Assembly: GCA_023213395.1 (NCBI GenBank)
Contig: CM041465.1
Span: 250,177,741-250,241,740, forward strand
Source: Cycas panzhihuaensis
Taxonomy: Eukaryota; Cycadophyta
Direction: 5' to 3'
Length of the DNA stretch: 64,000 nt
Of the stretch, positions 37,864-49,984 are shown in pieces. The notes beneath the pieces were generated by a model that did not search any database, was not told the origin of the DNA, and saw only the letters and a list, made by a program, of their open reading frames with translations. Position 1 is the stretch's first letter; each line of letters opens with the position of its first letter. A program made the translations under genes and the position numbers.

Positions 37864-37875
37864 TGGTATTAAAAC
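37864..37875 (+). promoter_or_regulatory. Decayed primer-binding site of G2
   Basis: TGGTATTAAAAC one base after the LTR; the initiator-Met type site TGGTATCAGAGC differs at three positions. Confidence 0.5.
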
Positions 37876-39900
37876 TCAATGTGTACCTCAACATCATAAT
37901 GGACATTTTAGGAAAGCATTAGCCACCTTTGATGTGTAATGGGGACCACAAATCTACTTTAGGCATTTCTAATTTATAGTGAACTCTTTAGAAACCATGT
38001 TAGGTGTCTCTCTCAACATTGAAGCTTGTGGGTTTGGAATTAAATGTTGTCTATTTCATTGGGATCAACACTTAATTACCTTCAAAATAAGTATATACAT
38101 AATCTATTTTGGAGCCTTATAGTCTGAGATTTTAATCCTAGAAGTTGACTAAATGGATTTTAGAGAGTTTTGTAAGATTCGATTATCAACCTTTCCACAA
38201 TTAAATTTTTTCCATCTATCATCTAATTTTAATATTTTTTTTTAATTCCATGTTTTTCTTTTTGTGATCTTCACATTTATACATAAATTTGTAGGGAAAT
38301 GAAGCAAGAAAGAGCTATTCTGGAACTCCATTTAGGTTCTAACACTAAAAAACCTAGAGAAAAACTAATTCTAGGTAATAATGTAAAAAAATTCACACAT
38401 ATACTATGCAATATAAATATTTATTTAGAAGCTTTTATTCCCTTTTAATACACAGATGTAAGAGAATGGTTAATGATGATGAGAATGGTTAATTTTTTTT
38501 CCTCTATATTTTGACATCCACTATACAGAGAAAAAATGTAAGATCCTCTTTTCAAATCAACACCTAAGCAACCGAGGATTGCATTGGTTCTATTAATGTC
38601 ATTAGGACTATGAGCACATGAACCACTTCAACTAGTCATTCTTTAAATGTGTGATATACAAGTAGTTTGAAGATCTTCATAATTAGATTTCCTATGTCAG
38701 TTATGAGAATAAATAGAAGTTCTTAGCAAAGATACATAAACTAAAAGGGTGCAAAAGGCACAACAACTATATACAAAATGAGTAGAGGAAGAGAAAAAGT
38801 ATCTTGAAGAAATTCTAGCAAATTTTAGGAGAATATACTGAAAGGAGAACATATGAAAATAAATAAAAACACATCTAGCACAAGTATAGGAACATGAGGA
38901 AAACAAGGAACAATCCATATGTGAGTAATCTAAAGAAGAAGAATAAGTTTAGTATATGTAGAAGCTTGACATTGAATAAGATGAACCCAATGATGAGTAG
39001 TTGGAAGAGGAAGCAAGAGTCTAGGAGCAAGAAGAGCCCCCATGCAAAGAAGTTGAAGAAGAACTAGTAAAGTGATATGAATCAAATGAAGGAGAACTTA
39101 ATTGCGAATGATATAAGGTATTGTCAATAATATAAGGTATAGTTAAGTAAGGAAAAATACACTTTAGATATATTAGTTGAAGAATTAGATGAATTAATTG
39201 ACCCCAACTATGTACTTACTATAAATCCAAATCTTATTTTGCACATGTCCACTTCTTTTAATAGTTTCATTATTCCTTTTAACTTTCCATGTTGCATAAC
39301 TATAAAAAAACCCTCATATCATGATCCCATAGTTGATCCAAATCTTAGGGCCTTCAATTCCAAAAATTTCATAAGTAATATTTTGATCCTACTTCAAATC
39401 CATCATCCATTTTTCCCTTTGTACCCCACACTTATCCTAATGCATCTTCCTACATCTTTTTTTTAGATACCCCTATCAAAACATCTTTCCCATAAAAAAT
39501 GCCCAACCCTTGTCCTCTATTCACCTTCTAAAAAAGCCTCACCTCTTATGATACACTTTCAACTTATGTCCCTAATTAAATATTATATTTGTTACCTATT
39601 TTGCCCATTAATTTAAACCTTGTCACTTTTTTCCTTATTCCTTGTATCCCATTTTAATTATTACACAACTAAAGCATCTTAACTATACCCTCAAATATTT
39701 GCCTTTTATTCGCACCTACGTCATCCACTTTTTTTTGTTTTTCTTAAGGATGGTTTTCCATAGACAGGATGTGCAAGCAAGGCTTAGGACCTCCATCAAT
39801 TAAAATTCATAACCCACACTTAGTCCTAAGATCATTCACATTTAAGATTTCATGCAAGAGATTACCAAGACATGGCACTACCATAAATAGAAAAACTATA
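37876..39900 (+). other. G2 interior, no readable domains
   Basis: About 2 kb of AT-rich sequence with a Glu/Lys-rich coding look around 38.7-39.1 kb on the + strand (many GAAGAAG-type codons). It could be a highly decayed gag or spacer. I cannot assign a domain. Confidence 0.3.
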
Positions 39901-40057
39901 TATAGGGGTGCTATCCAAAGAGTTCATAAAGATCACATACACTAGAATGAAGCATTTGTAGAATAGATAAATCAAGGACTACTTGGTTAGATGGAAGGGT
40001 ATAGATATTGAAGATGAAGATTGGCACTTATTAAATGACCAAGTTTTGATGCTTTAA
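39900..40057 (+). pseudogene. G2 integrase C-terminus with chromodomain
   Basis: In the frame ending at the TAA at 40055-40057 I read TRMKHL, a stop, NR, a stop, then IKDYLVRWKGIDIEDEDWHL (39971-40030) and LNDQVLML. YLVRWKG followed by an acidic segment and Trp is the hallmark of the chromodomain at the end of chromovirus integrases, which directs insertion to modified histones. Two in-frame stops just upstream and loss of the catalytic core make it non-functional. Its position just before the purine tract is as expected. Confidence 0.72.
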
Positions 40058-40073
40058 GGGAAAAACATCTTTT

Positions 40074-40085
40074 GAGAGGGGGGAG
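40074..40085 (+). promoter_or_regulatory. Polypurine tract of G2
   Basis: GAGAGGGGGGAG immediately precedes the TTATTATGAA start of the 3' LTR remnant. Confidence 0.75.
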
Positions 40086-40170
40086 TTATTATGAACTAAT
40101 ATTTAATAAACTATCATCTCTCTTCATAGGCCTATTCATGGGTATTTATACCAAATACGAGTTAATGCAT
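40086..40170 (+). repeat. Truncated 3' LTR of G2
   Basis: 85 bp similar to the start of the 5' LTR (37543 onwards). Similarity ends after GTTAATGCATA, where C4 reverse transcriptase starts on the other strand. Confidence 0.6.
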
Positions 40171-42350
40171 ACTAAAATAAAATCTTCATTTTTACTTAAC
40201 TTTAACCTAAGTTTAATAGGAGTAGAACTTGATTTACAATCACTTATGTTGAATTTCTTCAAAATGTCCACAACATATTTACTTTGTGATATATATATGT
40301 CATTTTTTCTTTGCCAAATTTCTATGCCAAGAAAATAATGTAGTTGTCCCAAGGCACTCATTTAGAATTTTGAATTTATATCATCTTTGAATTGTTAGAA
40401 AATCTCATTATTATTTCTTGTATAGATGAGATCATCAACATAAAAAATAATTATAAAAATTAAAGTATCTAGAGTCTTGATGTATAGATTTAAATGTGAT
40501 AGGTTTTTATAAATTTCTTTATCTTAAAAGTGCTTATCAATTATGGAATGCCAAGTTCTTAGGGTTTGTTTTAGTCCATACAAAACTTATTTTAATTTAT
40601 ACACTAAGTGTTCATGTCCTTCAATTTTAAATCCTTAAGGTTGAGTAACATAAATTTTTTCATCAATATATTCATTAAGAAATGTTGATTTAACATCCGT
40701 TTGATATATAATCTAAGCTTGATGAGTAACTAAAGATAAGATACTTTTAATAGTATCCATTCTAGTAATTAGAGCAAATGTTTCCTCATAGTCAATTCCT
40801 TCTTATTGAGCATAACTTTTTGCTACAAGTTTTGCTTTATGTTTGTCAATTGTGCTATTAACTTTGTAATTTATTTTATATACCCGCTTTGTACTAATTA
40901 CTTTTTTATTAATAGGTAACTTTACCAAATTCTATGTTTTATTTTTATATAATAAATCATATTCGACTTTCTTTACTTCAACCCATTTATCATTTTCAAC
41001 AATTTCTTCAAATGGATAAGGTTCATTATTTTTCATTACTTGAGTTATCAATGCAAAGTTAACTCTTCTTGAGATGCAGTTAACCTTTTATTAAAGTTTC
41101 TATCAAGTATTGCTTTTAGATTATGACTTCTAATAAGTCATTTTTAATTTGTAACTTGTTCTTGACTTAGGTTGGATGATGAACTTGGAGTTGAACTTAA
41201 ATTCTGACTTGAACTTGAAATTGGGATCAATGAAGATGAATTTTGAAGTAGCTTTATATTAGTTTCAATTATGACCCATTTTCCTTTATCTTCTTTAGGT
41301 TAGAAAATTACATTTTCATCAAAGATCAGATATTTGTTTATAAGGAATTTCTTTCCTATTAGATCAAATAGTTTATAGCCTTTTTGTTCACTTGAGTAGC
41401 TTATGAAAATGTACTTAACACTTTTACTTTTTGACTTAGTTCTTTTTTTATCAAGAATACGAGCATAAATAATACATCCAAAGATTTTTATGTGAGAAAC
41501 ATCTAGTTTGTAACTAGCCTAACATTCTTCCGTAGTTAAGTCCTCAATTACTTTTATAGGGCTTCTGTTTAGTAAATAAACAATAATATTGATTACTTCA
41601 GCCCAATATTCATTCCTTAGTTCTTTTGAATTAAGCATGTATTTTGTTATTTCTATAGTTTCTCTAATATTTCTTTCAATAACTCTATTTTGTTGAGGTA
41701 TATATGGAGTAATGAATTATCTTCTTATGCCAACTTTGTTATAGAAATATCTGAAATCATTTGAAATGAATTCATTACCATTATTTGAATGAAAATTTTA
41801 AAACTTATAGCCACATTATCCTTCAATTATAATTGGGAAGTCAATAAATCTAAAAAATGTTTTAAAATTTTCTCTAAGGAAATATACCTTTTTTTTTTTT
41901 TAATAAAATCATCTATAAGAATTAAAAAGAATTTGACATTTCTAAATGTTAGTGTTCTAATTAGGTCACATAAATTTGCATGTATCAACTGAAGTGAATA
42001 TTTGGATTGAAATTCTAAGTCTAAAAATCTTTGTTTATATTGTTTTCCATAGCTACATCATTTACATACTTCATTATTAAATTGAATGAATGAAAGTTTA
42101 GTAACTGTATTTTTCTTCCTCAAGGTAATAAGTGCAAAATAATTGAGATGTCTGAATCTATGATACTAAAGTATGTTTTCATTTAAAACTGATATATTTA
42201 AGACTTGGATAAGTGAAGAAAGTATAAGTTTAAAGAATCTATCTTTTATCATTTGGCCTTTAGTAACTATCATGCCATCGTTCAACTTATCATTGATTTC
42301 ATATTCTCTATTATAAAAAAATTATTCTATATTGTTGTTCCATCATTTAT
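40171..42350 (-). pseudogene. C4: Ty1/copia pol relic, integrase and reverse transcriptase
   Basis: Minus strand, high to low: GAG-pre-integrase (about 42100-42350), a decayed zinc motif and the integrase start near 42060, and LIHANLCDL with the first Asp changed to Asn (about 41985). The integrase second half follows, with PQQNRVIERNIRET (about 41690) and YWAEVINIIVYLLNRSP. The SSEQKGYKLFD linker is near 41400. Reverse transcriptase has YVDDLIYT near 40435, then MSALGQLHYFLGIEIW and the SKYVVDILKKFNI block (40190-40361). It ends abruptly in the KLSKNEDF segment; the rest of the enzyme, RNase H, polypurine tract and 3' LTR are missing. Gag and protease were not found upstream. Confidence 0.87.
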
Positions 42351-42906
42351 CCAATAGCTAATAGGTTCTTCTTTAATCTAAATATAAATAATATATTTTA
42401 AATATTTTTATTTTTTATACTTTTGTTTGAATTGCAATAACACCTTATCCTTGATTTGTTTGAGTATTATTACTTCCAAATAATAATAAACGAAGCAAAA
42501 ACAAATAAGAAACAAGTTTAATTATGATTAAATAAAGTATAAACATATTTGAACAGACTTAAATGGCCTGAAATAGATCAAATAGCTAACACAGTTCTTT
42601 TTGGTTCATTGGGTATATATACAGAATAACGTCTAATGGGGTGAAACAAGTTTACTATTTTCACAAACGAGAAAGTGTATTGGATTACAGAAATAGATTT
42701 TTTACAAGCTTCTTTCACCTAACAAGTTATAAAACTTTTAATGACTAACTTCAAACATAAAAAATAAATCAAGAAGTAAATAAATTGATTAAACAAATAG
42801 ATTTTTAACTTATAGAATAAACTTAAAGTGTCAACAACAACTAATAGTCTTCAGTCAAGAAACACTTTATTACATCTCTTTATTTTAGTTTCCTATCTTC
42901 ACCAAC
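42351..42906 (-). other. C4 leader without readable gag or protease
   Basis: AT-rich sequence between the primer site and the pre-integrase segment. It is too short for a complete gag plus protease, suggesting a deletion. Confidence 0.4.
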
Positions 42907-42919
42907 AGCTCTGATACCA
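42907..42919 (-). promoter_or_regulatory. Primer-binding site of C4
   Basis: The complement reads TGGTATCAGAGCT, an exact initiator-Met tRNA type site, abutting the LTR. Confidence 0.9.
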
Positions 42920-43216
42920 TGTTAGAAAAGTAATCACTAGATATCATAACCCAGGAACAATAATATAATATCAAAATATTTTCATTATGGATTTCAATAT
43001 CAATCATTATACATTTCACCTGATAAGTGTATATATTATTTTATTATGGGCATATGCGAGATCATTTGCCTTACTCACAACTAATAATATTTGGCCTTTA
43101 TGTTGACCAATCATATATGGATCTTTATTTAGCCAATTACATTGATTGTGCATTATATTACAATATATTATATAACCCTATTTCCTATTTTTGGTGATAG
43201 AATTTCTTTATTAACA
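42920..43216 (-). repeat. 5' LTR of C4
   Basis: Bounded by TGTTAG next to the primer site and TTAACA at 43211-43216, giving TG...CA ends on both strands and a length of 297 bp. No second copy exists in the window, so the outer end is inferred from the termini. Confidence 0.7.
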
Positions 43217-44087
43217 CTTATTAATCCATTATGAGAATGAAGTTGCCCAATCCCTTTTAATGCATCCATAATACAAGTAATTATTTTTACAAGTAAATTA
43301 GCCAATTATGAACTAATAATCATTACTATTGAAGCCATCTTTAACAATGGGGGAGCATTAATATTATTAAGGAGTTTATCCATTTCCCTAATTAAATACT
43401 ATTTTATGTCCTTGTAGTATGTTTGTAAACATAGTGGTTAACATATGAAAGCATCTTACTTCAATATCTTCATAATTATCCTTTATTAGGTTGAAGAAAA
43501 TATCTCAAGAATCATCATATGAATCATACTTGGCTACAAATTTATAGGCTATTAGTGCATCTTCTAGTACTTTACACATGGTATTTGGAATACATTAGTA
43601 TGTTGCTTTCAAGAGAGGTGGGGATTCTTCCTCTTCAACATCTATAATTATTGACATCTAGGTCCATTTGTTATTAAAGGAATCACTACTACTCACCCTT
43701 TTCTTTTTTATATAAATATATATTTATTCTAATCTTGTAGATATTCAGTAGCACACAACTAATTCCTTTATAGAATTATTAGATATAGTCTAAATTTTGA
43801 TAATAATTAAATAATTATATATTCCTAAGTTTTTATGATGCCAACGATGTTAATGCGTAACTTAGGTACTGATCCCATGGGTTGAATCTTCAATTAGTTA
43901 TCTGATTTTATAAAGAAATTTGGTAGGGTTGAGGTTGAGTATCCCCTCTTTTCTCATATGGTTGTGGGCAAAAAGTTGAGAGTAAAACATCTATCTATTA
44001 TGGTTGAATAAAACAATTACTTGCATATTCTCATTAGTACTTGAGGATCTACATCTTAGTTCTCTCTTCCCTACTTGGTGTTTTATT
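43217..44087 (-). other. Unassigned region with a coding-like trace
   Basis: From about 43600 down to 43400 one minus-strand frame reads about 65 residues with a single stop (MCKVLEDALIAYKF, YDSYDDS, DIFFNLIKDNYEDIEV, LTTMFTNIL). It looks protein-like but I cannot place it in a family. The rest shows nothing recognisable. Confidence 0.35.
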
Positions 44088-44431
44088 TATTAGAAACTTG
44101 AATTAAAAACATTAAATATCAATATTTTGACATAATCATGGCATAAATATAGAGACATAATCATATCAATTATAAAGCACATAAGTATTTGAGCAAATTC
44201 TTGATGAACTCTCAAGTCTTATTAACCAATACAAGTAGTTATAATATAAATTCACCCATGACCTATCTCGTAGTTACAAAGAGAATGTGTAAAAATAAAA
44301 GGGAGTTACAAAGTACATGGGAGTTATATAACACTTGAGAATGGGGGTTAACGTGGTCACATATATATAATAAATTGCCTCTCATCAAACACTAAATGTC
44401 TGAAGCAAATATTATTCCTAACCTTGTCCCA
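44088..44431 (-). repeat. 3' LTR of C5
   Basis: Its first 160 bp match 49606-49762 (shared ACTTGAAT, ATGGCATAAATATAGAGA and ATACAAGTAGTTAT). One end is TATTAG (decayed TGTTAG). The other end is fixed by the purine tract at 44432-44440. Confidence 0.7.
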
Positions 44432-44440
44432 CTCCCTCAA
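44432..44440 (-). promoter_or_regulatory. Polypurine tract of C5
   Basis: The complement reads TTGAGGGAG, adjacent to the LTR. Confidence 0.65.
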
Positions 44441-47400
44441 TGTTTACTTCATTGTTTGTGATATCTAGAAGTCCTATAAACTTCTCAAACTCTATTCAAT
44501 ATCTTTGTTAACATGTTTGTAATATGGTCCTTAGTCAAAAAATATGCTAATTATATTATTTTTTTTCTGCACCTATTCGTGAATGAAATTATTACAAATC
44601 TCAATATATTTGGTTCTAGCATAAAATGTTGGGTTCTTCAGAGCTAAATAATACTCTAGTTATTTTAAAATGGAATTAAATATCACTAGATATTATTCTC
44701 AACTTAATTATCTTACATATAATTATAATCGTTATCTTGTACTCTGCCTCTATAGAAGATAATATTGTTAATGATTTTTTTTTATTGGCCTAAGAAACAA
44801 CACCTAATCCTAGCATGAATACATACCTAGAAGTGAATTTCTTGTCATTGTTTTCTCTTACCCAATTTGAATCTATGAGGCCTTAAAGCTTGAACTTATC
44901 ACACTTGGTAAACTCAACTTTGTATCTAGTAGTCCTATTCACAAATCTTAGAATCTGCATATTAGCATTCCAATGTGAAATATAAGGACAACTTATGAAC
45001 TTAGAAACCAATCCCACATCATTGTTAATATCTAGTCTAGTAGTAATTAACTAAATCAAATTGCCTACTAGCTCCATAAATGAAGTCTCATCCATAGTAT
45101 TCAACTTTTGTCAATTTTATTAGTTTAGTGTTTGTTTTAATATTTAGATTATGACATAAATATGTTGCCTTTCTTCTACCATATCTTAATCCTAAGATAT
45201 TAGTGTAGAAGTCCTAAATTTGTCATTTCAAATAGTGACAATTGCCTTTTGAAATCACTAATTAAATTGGTATCACTACTTGTGATGATCAAATCATCTA
45301 CATATACTATAATAATGAGTATTCATCCATCCACTTTCATATACAAGTTGTGGTTAAAATCATAATTAGTGAACCCATGAGTTAAAAAGTAATTTTTGAT
45401 CCTAGCATATTGAACCCTTGGCATTTATTTTTAACCGATATAAGGCCTTTTATAGTTTGTAGACCAAGTGTTCATTTTTAACTTGCTCAAATCCTCACGA
45501 TTGCTCCATCTAAACTTCATTATATAAAATATTATTTGGAAAGGTACTTTAGGCACTTTTTACATCTCTTTGATGTACCTTCTAGTTAAATTAAGTTGTT
45601 GTGTTAATCAATAATATGATTAGACATCTTTGCTACTAGAACAAAGGTTTCCTTAAAGTCTATCCCTTTCACTTGAGCATACCCTTTTGTGATAAATCTA
45701 GCTTTGTACTTGTCAATTAAGCCATTTAGGTGAAAATTCTATAATCTCATATGTAACTAATTAGTTTTTTATTAATAAAAAGATTATTGGAGTCCCATGT
45801 TTTATTTTTTGTAATTGCATTATACTCCTCCTCCATGGCATTTTGTCATTCAACTTTGTTATTGTTTTCTTAAAGGAAGTCAACTCTTGTAAGCTTGACA
45901 CATTATACATAAAGGTAAAGTAAGCCTCTTGTCTCCTTTGTGCCTTGGCCTTTACCCTTTCATAAATATTTATCTCTCCAATTCATAAATCTTTGATAGT
46001 TTGTTTAGACCACTTAGGTAATTTATGTGAAAACCCTTGGGATGATTCTACAAGTAATGGACTTAGAGGCCTTAGACTTTTGGCGCCAACACTTTGTTCC
46101 ATAAAATTTAACTAAGGTATATCAACATTTATACCTATGTTTAGACTTATAATTTTATTGTTAACTTCAACTTTGCCATCCTTGTGATGATGTTCATCAA
46201 ATATAATATCACTACTAATTGCAGTCTCCTTATTTAAAAGATTGAATAGTCTATAGGCTTTGGAACTATCATCGTGATCTACAAGTACCCATTTTCTATT
46301 TTTATCATATGATTTCTTCCTTATTTGTTCTAGAATGTGAGCATAGGTGATGCTTTTGAAAACATGAAGATGACTAATAAATAGTTTCCATCTAATCCAT
46401 GCTTCCTCAGGTTTCATATCCCAAACTACTTTGGTGGGACTTTTATTTAACAAGTACATTACATTGATGGATACTTTACCTAAATAATTAGAAGAAATTT
46501 TTGGTCTTCATCATGCATCCAACAATCTCCATTATAGTTTTATTTAAACCTTTTGTTACATAATTTTATTGTGGTATATAAGTGATGGTGAATTATCTCC
46601 TAATACTTACCTCCTTACAAAATTATATAAATTCTTTAGACTTTATGTTTTCCACCAGTATCACTTTTCAAGGTGTTGATCTCTAATCCAAAGAAGTAGC
46701 TTTATTCATCCTTGAATTACTTAAATACATGAAATGCTTAAGATTTGTACTTTAGGAGATATCTTTCTAGTAAAGTCATCAATGAAGGTCATGAAGTAAT
46801 AAGTGCCACCAAAGAATATTATGAAAAACGATCAACATAAGTCACTATGGACTTTAGCTTCTACCTTGCTCTCTATTGACTCTTCATAATTATTTCTCTA
46901 TATTGTTTGCTAAGTGCACAAGTTTCATAAATCCTACAATCTTTCTACACTAGTGACAATCCATTACCATGTTTAATCTTGTAAGTAGCTTCAAGCCAAA
47001 ATAATTAAAATCATCATATTGGTCATCCCACAAATGATTGTTTGTGTCCACAATAATACGTCCATGCTCAAGTATATATGTATAACCCATTATTTTCTAT
47101 TTCTTGAGTAATAACATTATTGTCATCCTTGATTTTGTAACTTTTTTTGTCAAATTCATCCTTAAAGTCTATTTTAGTTATCTAATTAATAGATAACTTA
47201 TTGATTTTTAATGTGGAAATATATGGAACATTCACTATCCTATTGAACCCCATACTAGCCTTTAAAATGATACTACTTTATCTTTCAACTCAATGCTTAT
47301 TATTGTGCTCTACGAAGACCATCCTATTATGATTATAAATGTCCTTAAATTAATCATGTCTAATGGATATATGTTATTCACCCCTAAATCTATCAACCAT

Positions 47401-48310
47401 GTTTCATCCTCTTTCATCTCAGGCATAGTAACCATAAAAGACTACATGAACTTTGTTGTCTTTTTTAAAAGACAAGTTCCATACTATATTCATTTTACCC
47501 TTATCAACTTCCTTTTTAAAGTAATTTTTATAAATGTCTTATTATTTGTAGGAGTAAAAATAGCTGGATTTCTTTTGCTATTATTGATAATGTTGTTGTT
47601 TTGTTATGTGGGTTCATTTTTATGATATACTTTGTGTTGAAATAAAAATAAAGTGTGAGAGTGTTGCTTAGTGTGTTTTTTATGTCGATTTTCCCTTAGC
47701 TTTTGCTTTCAAGGCCATATCATCTTTATCAATTAGAAAGACATCCATTGCTCCTCATGTCGGAGTAACCTCAAACAATTGTTTAAATGACATAGTAGAG
47801 TTTTCTCTATTAGACTCAAACTTATTATAAGCATATGAAATCCCTAATGTAAACTATTCAAGCTGATGTATGCTAGCTTTCTATCATTAACCTTCTTTCT
47901 AATAACTACTAACTGATCTTTAACTTTCTTCAATTTTTGGAGGTGAAGGGTCACAGATATTATGGACCCCATCTTAAGTGAATACAAATAGTTTTTAAGG
48001 TACAAGACAAGAGTCTTATTCTTTGACTAATATTATTGTTGTGAAATTTCTAAGCTTCTTAAGATGTAGTTATCCATTGTGCATGCACTATGAGGTCATT
48101 TAAAATAGACATTTTGATAATTGTCACTCCTTCTTAGTCCTTACTTTGAAATTCCTCAAGCATATCATAAGTAGCTAATTTTGTAAGTATCTTCATGCCA
48201 TTAATTACTTTTATTATCTTTCTTCATGTTTACAATGGAAGTAAACATGTTATTAATAGAACCTTCTTTAAAGAGGTCCAAGGGGAAAGCTATAAGATGT
48301 TGGAAATTTG
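44441..48310 (-). pseudogene. C5: near-complete Ty1/copia gag-pol relic
   Basis: All domains are readable on the minus strand. Gag is at about 47650-48300. Protease, near 47360-47440, has WLIDLGVNN, where the usual triplet is DSG. Pre-integrase and integrase occupy about 46560-47200; their ends are MYLLNKSPTKVVWDMKPEEAW and SKAYRLFN (46112-46459, split here). Reverse transcriptase has AKMSNHI near 45640 and IIIVYVDDLIITS near 45290. RNase H (about 44450-44980) includes TRYKVEFTKC, NNDKKFTSRYVFMLG, LSSIEAEY and the terminal TKYIEICNNFIHE. About 3.9 kb agrees with a full copia coding length. Many stops and small frameshifts abolish function. This is the most complete copia in the window. Confidence 0.88.
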
Positions 48311-49593
48311 AAATTTCTAAATTGCACAATTCTACCTATTTTACTTGTGCACATCTTGTAACATAAACCTAGAGATGCTTACATCCATTATTTAAGAAAA
48401 TAAGAAATATATGTTGATCACTATGCAAAGAGCCAAAAAACCTAAAGTTGTTGGTCACCTTGCAGGGAATAAAAAAATGGTAATTATGTATAAGGAAATT
48501 TTGAAAAAAATAAAAAATTACAATTTTAATATATTTTTCAATTAACAAGGATATAGCATATGCAAAGTAATGTGTCCAATCAAGAAACCAAAATGTTGAA
48601 GTGATCCTCTATAGTTTATAGTCTTCAAAACACTAAAAAAATAACAAAACAGACTAGTTATAAGGTTTATCTTCTTATTTATTGAGATAGCATAATATGT
48701 GGTTGTCATGGGACTAGTGGTTGAGATTTCAAGTAAAATGTATTTTAGTTAACTTTCTTATAAACTTTAGATAAGGAATGATTTATCAAATATAAATTGA
48801 TTGGCATTGGTTTTTTGCAAACTTGTGCCATTGTTTTGAATAAAAAATCAACTAAATCAATTGCTTGAGGCTTCAAGAGGAAGATTTTTAGCTTATATTT
48901 ATGTTTGTAGACTTCACACAACACAATTAGTGTAATTAAATTGAAACCATAATAGATTTTTAAATTAAAAAATTTAAATTTCATAAATAAACCATTGATG
49001 CCATGGGTTGAAGTGTGTTGTTACTAAAGGTCATTAAAATTTAACAATCCATTTTGAAAATGCTCCGAATAGAGTGAGAATAGTATGCCAAAGTATGCAT
49101 AAGGTGTCTAGGATTAATTATCAACTACAAAATTTGAGAAATGAGTGAGAAATTAGCTCAAAATTCCCCAACAAGCTTATCCTAATTGAAAGTGAAACTC
49201 AACTAGGTTTCTACTTATTAAAACATAGAATAGACCTGTGTATAAAAGCTTAACAATGTTTTGAGGAAGATAATAGCCTCACAAAGCAAATAACTCTCAA
49301 AAGAAAAAGCTTTTGAGCATATGAAAACATGCACAATGTTATCAAAAGTAGTTCAATGATCTTCAAACAAAAAATAAAGATCAATGATAGGATATGAAGC
49401 ATGAATACTTGTGAATTATGCACTACTCACCAATGGAATTTGCTAATGTATCTTATTTTTGTTTCTTCAACTTTGAACTATATAAAAAAAATTAAAAATA
49501 ATGATAGATGATGTCAAATAGTATCACACTCTCAGAGGTACAAACAATAAGTGTTTTCCCTTACTAAACTTACATAGTTATAAAAATTTCACT
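48311..49593 (-). other. C5 leader, about 1.3 kb
   Basis: Lies between gag and the primer site. It is long for a copia leader and has no recognised domain. A 79-codon minus frame (48745-48984) is probably chance. It may hold a decayed insertion. Confidence 0.4.
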
Positions 49594-49605
49594 GGTCTGA
49601 TAGCA
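49594..49605 (-). promoter_or_regulatory. Decayed primer-binding site of C5
   Basis: The complement reads TGCTATCAGACC next to the LTR start; the initiator-Met site TGGTATCAGAGC differs at two positions. Confidence 0.65.
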
Positions 49606-49762
49606 TGTTAGGAACTTGAATACAAAACATAAACTATCAAAATTTTGATAGACTAATGGCATAAATATAGAGATACCATCACATCAATTGCAAAGTATGT
49701 AAGTATTTGGGTTAATTTTCAATGAACTCTTAATTTACGTTAATCGATACAAGTAGTTATGA
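49606..49762 (-). repeat. Truncated 5' LTR of C5
   Basis: 157 bp starting TGTTAGGAACTTG that match the 3' LTR at 44088. Similarity ends after AAGTAGTTATGAT, well short of the 344 bp of the other copy. Sequence belonging to C6 follows. Confidence 0.65.
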
Positions 49763-49970
49763 TGTGGAAAATAGAATGAACAATACAAGATAACTTTCTC
49801 TCATTGATTCATTATGAGAATATCTCATATAGTTATATACAATGAGTACAAAAGTAGCCCAATATATGGAGTTTGTGTTCCATCATCTTTACAAAGGTAG
49901 GCCATGATGCACAACCCTTAATAATAAGTTAAGAGAACTTAGGTGAACTTTATAGATAAAACATTAAATA
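49763..49970 (-). repeat. Probable 3' LTR remnant of C6
   Basis: Lies between the C5 LTR fragment and the C6 purine tract; non-coding. No second copy is visible, so the assignment rests on position. Confidence 0.4.
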
Positions 49971-49981
49971 TCCCTCCTTAA
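49971..49981 (-). promoter_or_regulatory. Polypurine tract of C6
   Basis: The complement reads TTAAGGAGGGA, immediately after the RNase H terminus in minus sense. Confidence 0.65.
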
Positions 49982-49984
49982 TAA

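Larger units (their letters stand above)
37543..40170 (+). mobile_element. G2: shrunken Ty3/gypsy chromovirus
   Basis: A 5' LTR, a primer site, an interior of only about 2.2 kb, a chromodomain remnant, a polypurine tract and the first 85 bp of a 3' LTR are in the expected order on the + strand. Gag, reverse transcriptase and integrase cores are not readable, so most of the usual interior is lost. The 3' LTR is cut at about 40170 where the minus-strand copia C4 begins. Confidence 0.65.
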
